Assembly (NCBI GenBank): GCA_964016985.1
Contig: OZ024833.1
Coordinates: forward strand, 58,913,463 to 58,977,462
Direction of reading: 5' to 3'
Source: Anodontia alba
Taxonomy: Eukaryota; Mollusca; Bivalvia; Lucinida; Lucinidae
DNA length: 64,000 nucleotides
Each line of letters begins with the position of its first letter. The first letter of the stretch is position 1. The notes beneath the pieces are model-generated. The model was not told the DNA's origin and did no database searches. It saw only the letters and a list, made by a program, of their open reading frames with translations. Made by a program: the position numbers and the translations under genes. Shown here piece after piece: positions 61,289 to 64,000 of this stretch.

Positions 61289-61382
<94 letters not shown>

Positions 61383-61537
61383 TGTTTTTGTGTTAGTGTT
61401 TGTGTTTGGATGTACTTGTGGGTGATTGCTTATTTTTTATATGTACATTTAGAAGCATTTAGAGATCGAAAATAATTACCCGAAAACCAGAACTCATTCT
61501 TGCATTCCGTTTTCGGTAAAAGCAAGTTTTAGGACTG

Positions 61538-61542
<5 letters not shown>

Positions 61543-61604
<62 letters not shown>

Positions 61605-61727
61605 TTTTTTCATTGTACTGAATGGTGCTACGGCCTTTTTCATTAATAATGAAAAAAGGAGTGATGGCAATCGGACGTATGGCAAATGTATGGCAAAACT
61701 GATCTAGTGTTGTTGTTGTTGTTGTTG

Positions 61728-61785
<58 letters not shown>
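61543..61785. repeat. (CT)n, poly-T, (GTT)n and (GT)n microsatellites
   Basis: CT units at 61543-61594 run into a T tract. Further on, GTT units (61709-61730) run into GT units (61731-61784). No element boundaries recognised between them; 61786-62081 is unassigned. Confidence 0.95.
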
Positions 61786-61787
<2 letters not shown>

Positions 61788-62081
61788 ACAAACACATTCT
61801 GTCTAGTTCAAATTTTAACTTTTGAATGAATACTAAACCTTCTTTTCTGAAAAAAAAAAGGGAAATAATAATTTGAAATATCGTCAGCTACACTTTAAAT
61901 TCAACAGGTTCATCGTTGGCTGCAATACAGAACTAGATCGACTTCCAACTGATAAGCTAATTATGCATAAAATTAGTGTGAACAAAATTGAAATATCTAT
62001 GCATAAATTGGCCTAGATACTTCAAGATAGGCATTTACTAATTTGTACAAAGACTTCGTGTGACGTACGTATTGTAGATTA

Positions 62082-62294
62082 ACGCTTAAGCAGTCTGGGT
62101 GAATTTTTCAGCAGACGGCATTTTGATTTTTTTTTCTCATTTTTCCCAGAAAACAGGTTTTGACATTTCATGCAAATTTTCTCCAATGGAGACAATCTGC
62201 ATGAAATGTCAAATCCTGTTTCCTGGGAAAAATAAGAAAAATGTCATGAATTTATCGTCTCCTGAATTAGCCTAGAGAGTGGCAAAGGTTAATT
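62082..62294 (-). mobile_element. Family C element
   Basis: GATTAACGCTTAAGCAGTCT to GCCTAGAGAGTGGCAAAGG. Core GCAAATTTTCTCCAATGG / AGACAATCTGCATG. Confidence 0.84.
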
Positions 62295-62317
62295 TTAAAA
62301 TAATAGTTATGAACGCA

Positions 62318-62611
<294 letters not shown>

Positions 62612-62614
<3 letters not shown>

Positions 62615-62957
62615 AGTCTCCATATTCCTCAAAAATAGACATTTTATTCTCCAAGAAAGGTTTAATAAATTGATACATGGTATTAATACAATCATAAAAA
62701 GTGGCACCTGACAGCCTGTAAAATTTCAATTAGTCTCTCGTTCTTGAAATAAAATGATTTTTTGTCGTATCACTGAATTAATAATGCCAACATCAAATCA
62801 TAGACGATGAAAAATCATTTCATTTTTGATCCAGTTCAAAAACGAGAGACTAACTGTAATTTTACAGGCTGTCAGATGCCACACTTTATGATAGTACTAA
62901 TATTATGTATCAATTTATTAAACCTTTCTTGGAAAAAAAAATGGAGCCTTTAATTAG
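62612..62957. mobile_element. Family R foldback element, full length
   Basis: AAAGTCTCCATATTCCTC to AAATGGAGCCTTTA. CCAAGAAAGGTTTAATAAAT and its partner ATTTATTAAACCTTTCTTGG, then GACAGCCTGTAAAATTTC / TTTTACAGGCTGTC and GTCTCTCGTT / AACGAGAGAC. Stem arms of about 130 bp. Confidence 0.85.
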
Positions 62958-63155
62958 AGGACTTGTTAAGGAGGTGTACCTGGTGATAATTCTTGGATAT
63001 TTCAGTAATTTCTCCATTAAAGCATACATTGTGGGTACTCGTTAGAATCGCCTCGCTGAGGTGATTCTAACGTGTATGTCAATGTGTGTTGAATGGAGAA
63101 AATCATCCTAAAATTATCATCATATGCTCTTCTTCAATAAGTCCTCTGCATTAAA
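62957..63155. mobile_element. Family B element with an A-type core
   Basis: Family B ends (GGACTTGTTAAGGAGGTG, AATAAGTCCTCTG) but the core reads TTGTGGGTACTCGTTAGAAT and CGCCTCGCTGAGG, closer to family A. Directly abuts family R. Confidence 0.8.
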
Positions 63156-63462
63156 AAAAAATATATGTATATAAAATAGTATACGCATATTCTAGAGTTT
63201 TTATAAATAAATAATAGCAAGTTGATAGTTGTCCTGACAACTTTAATAATCATCACAACACAGTCCTAGATTCATGATGAGGATGGTGTGAACCGAGGCC
63301 AAGCATAGATCGTCTCGCTTGCACCAGACGCTTGGCCGCGTCAGTCCGTACGTTTCAGTCCTGCATAGTCATAGTGCAGAGGGCCAGTAAGACTTATCCA
63401 TTGAGTTCGTATAAGACCCGTTCTAGTGCAGAAACAACAATCTAAGCACAGACAACACTGGT

Positions 63463-63830
63463 GGGTCAACTGAATTGTAGGCTGAGAAAATTGTCCTGAA
63501 CGGGGACTTAAGACTATTTCATTTAATCCTTAACTTCCTATAATTTAGACAAACAATGTAGACCCTGATCAGACGCCACAGAACGCGGCGTCTGATCTGG
63601 GTCTACACTGTTTACCAATGTCCCAGTCCAGGTTTTACAGATAATCCGCTTTACACAGTACTCTGACGTCACAGTGGCAAGAACAGCGCGGCTATAAATA
63701 ACCGTTACCCGGATGTTGTACAAACGCGCGGTTTGATTTCATTGGTCATTGATAATCACGTGGACAACAGCCTAAAGGAAATTTTAGTGTATGTACACTA
63801 TGGATCGACTGTAAACAATCGACCCAAAAT
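63463..63830 (+). mobile_element. Family F-long element, full length
   Basis: TGGTGGGTCAACTGAATTG and CTGTAAACAATCGACCC near the ends. Perfect hairpin ATCAGACGCCACAGAACGC, GGCGTCTGATCTGG. Body: CTCTGACGTCACAGTGGC, GCGGCTATAAATAACCG, CATTGGTCATTGATAATC and CACGTGG. The remaining 63831-64000 shows nothing I recognise. Confidence 0.85.
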
Positions 63831-64000
63831 ATTTTCCGAATACTCCCTTTAGCCGGACCTATGATATAGCACTTTTTAAATGCATTTATACGAGGTTTGG
63901 AAAAGAGACGAGGCTCCGCCTACTAGCTATGATTGACAGTTATAGAAAAGGTGTCACTCTGTTTATGTGATTTAAAGCGAATGCTGGCATTTAATGTGTA

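Larger units (their letters stand above)
58722..61379 (+). mobile_element. 5'-truncated non-LTR retrotransposon (CR1/Jockey-like)
   Basis: Truncated within the endonuclease domain, with one frameshift, a 3' UTR of only about 28 bp after the stop, and a (TA)n tail of about 45 units (61290-61379). Few stops across 2.5 kb indicate a fairly recent copy. No ORF1 and no obvious target duplication were found. Confidence 0.88.

Noticed and set aside
61287..61379. Separate microsatellite unrelated to the LINE
   Set aside because: It starts directly after the short 3' UTR, so it is better read as the LINE tail or its expansion.

Overview
This is non-coding-dominated animal DNA, about 35-37% GC, almost certainly from a mollusc and most likely a bivalve. 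That guess rests on the dense foldback (palindromic) mobile elements, the tRNA-derived SINEs, an APE-type LINE, and an intronic layout with two good coding exons. The species is an inference from sequence style; nothing in the window proves it. There is no prokaryotic operon, no rRNA, no functional tRNA gene and no CRISPR array.

Host genes. A 150-bp exon on the minus strand (3036-3185) encodes the last membrane helix and the linker into the first catalytic domain of a membrane adenylate cyclase, closest in my memory to the ADCY1/rutabaga type. A 161-bp exon on the plus strand (48178-48338) has both splice sites and an open frame; I cannot name its product. A weaker 57-bp plus-strand exon candidate lies at 5351-5407. 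A broken coding-like stretch lies on the minus strand at 21989-22240. Most of the rest looks like intron or intergenic sequence filled with repeats.

Mobile elements. I use working letters for families defined here by comparing copies within the window. A: about 280 bp, ends in CACGAAAACRYGCC, 13 copies. B: about 200 bp, ends near CTTGTTAAGGAGGA. C: about 200 bp, starts TTTACCACTCTCTGGGC and ends GTGCTAAGCGTTAA, more than 20 copies. D: starts ACTCTTAAAGCGCCAAGC and ends TTGGCGCTTTAAGGGTTAA. E: ends in GGGCCCAGTTGTTCAAAGC. F: hairpin AACAGTGTAGACCC...GGGTCTACACTGTTTGC carried on several backbones (F-long, F-short, G). H: paired hairpins rich in GATCAGACTGCGCA. I: ends in GACTGGCTCCAGTCTCCAG. 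K and L: hairpin AAGGAAAGAATTTGCTCC on two different backbones. R: ends near AAAGGCTCCATATKCCTC. Pogo/Tigger-like: TA-flanked CAGTCGACYCTCG. SINE families: S, P, U and M. A 5'-truncated, frameshifted LINE lies at 58.7-61.4 kb, and a fragment of another LINE at 41.3-41.7 kb.

Layout. 0-5 kb: foldback elements around the adenylate cyclase exon. 5-17 kb: F, H, C, K and L elements and one SINE with perfect target duplications. 17-34 kb: microsatellites, a 29-bp minisatellite, SINEs and more foldbacks. 34-45 kb: an 85-bp tandem array and several insertions nested inside one another. 45-58 kb: the unknown exon closely bracketed by two foldback elements, then A, I and L copies. 58-64 kb: the LINE, simple repeats and foldbacks.

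The main unexplained pattern is modularity. The same central hairpin recurs on unrelated terminal backbones in at least four cases (A/B, C/D, K/L, and F-long/F-short/G). Hairpin arms are also amplified, deleted or interrupted by microsatellites. This suggests that hairpin cassettes are exchanged or captured between families, or that old hairpins acquire new ends. Element boundaries were set by eye and may be off by several bases; copy counts are minimum estimates.
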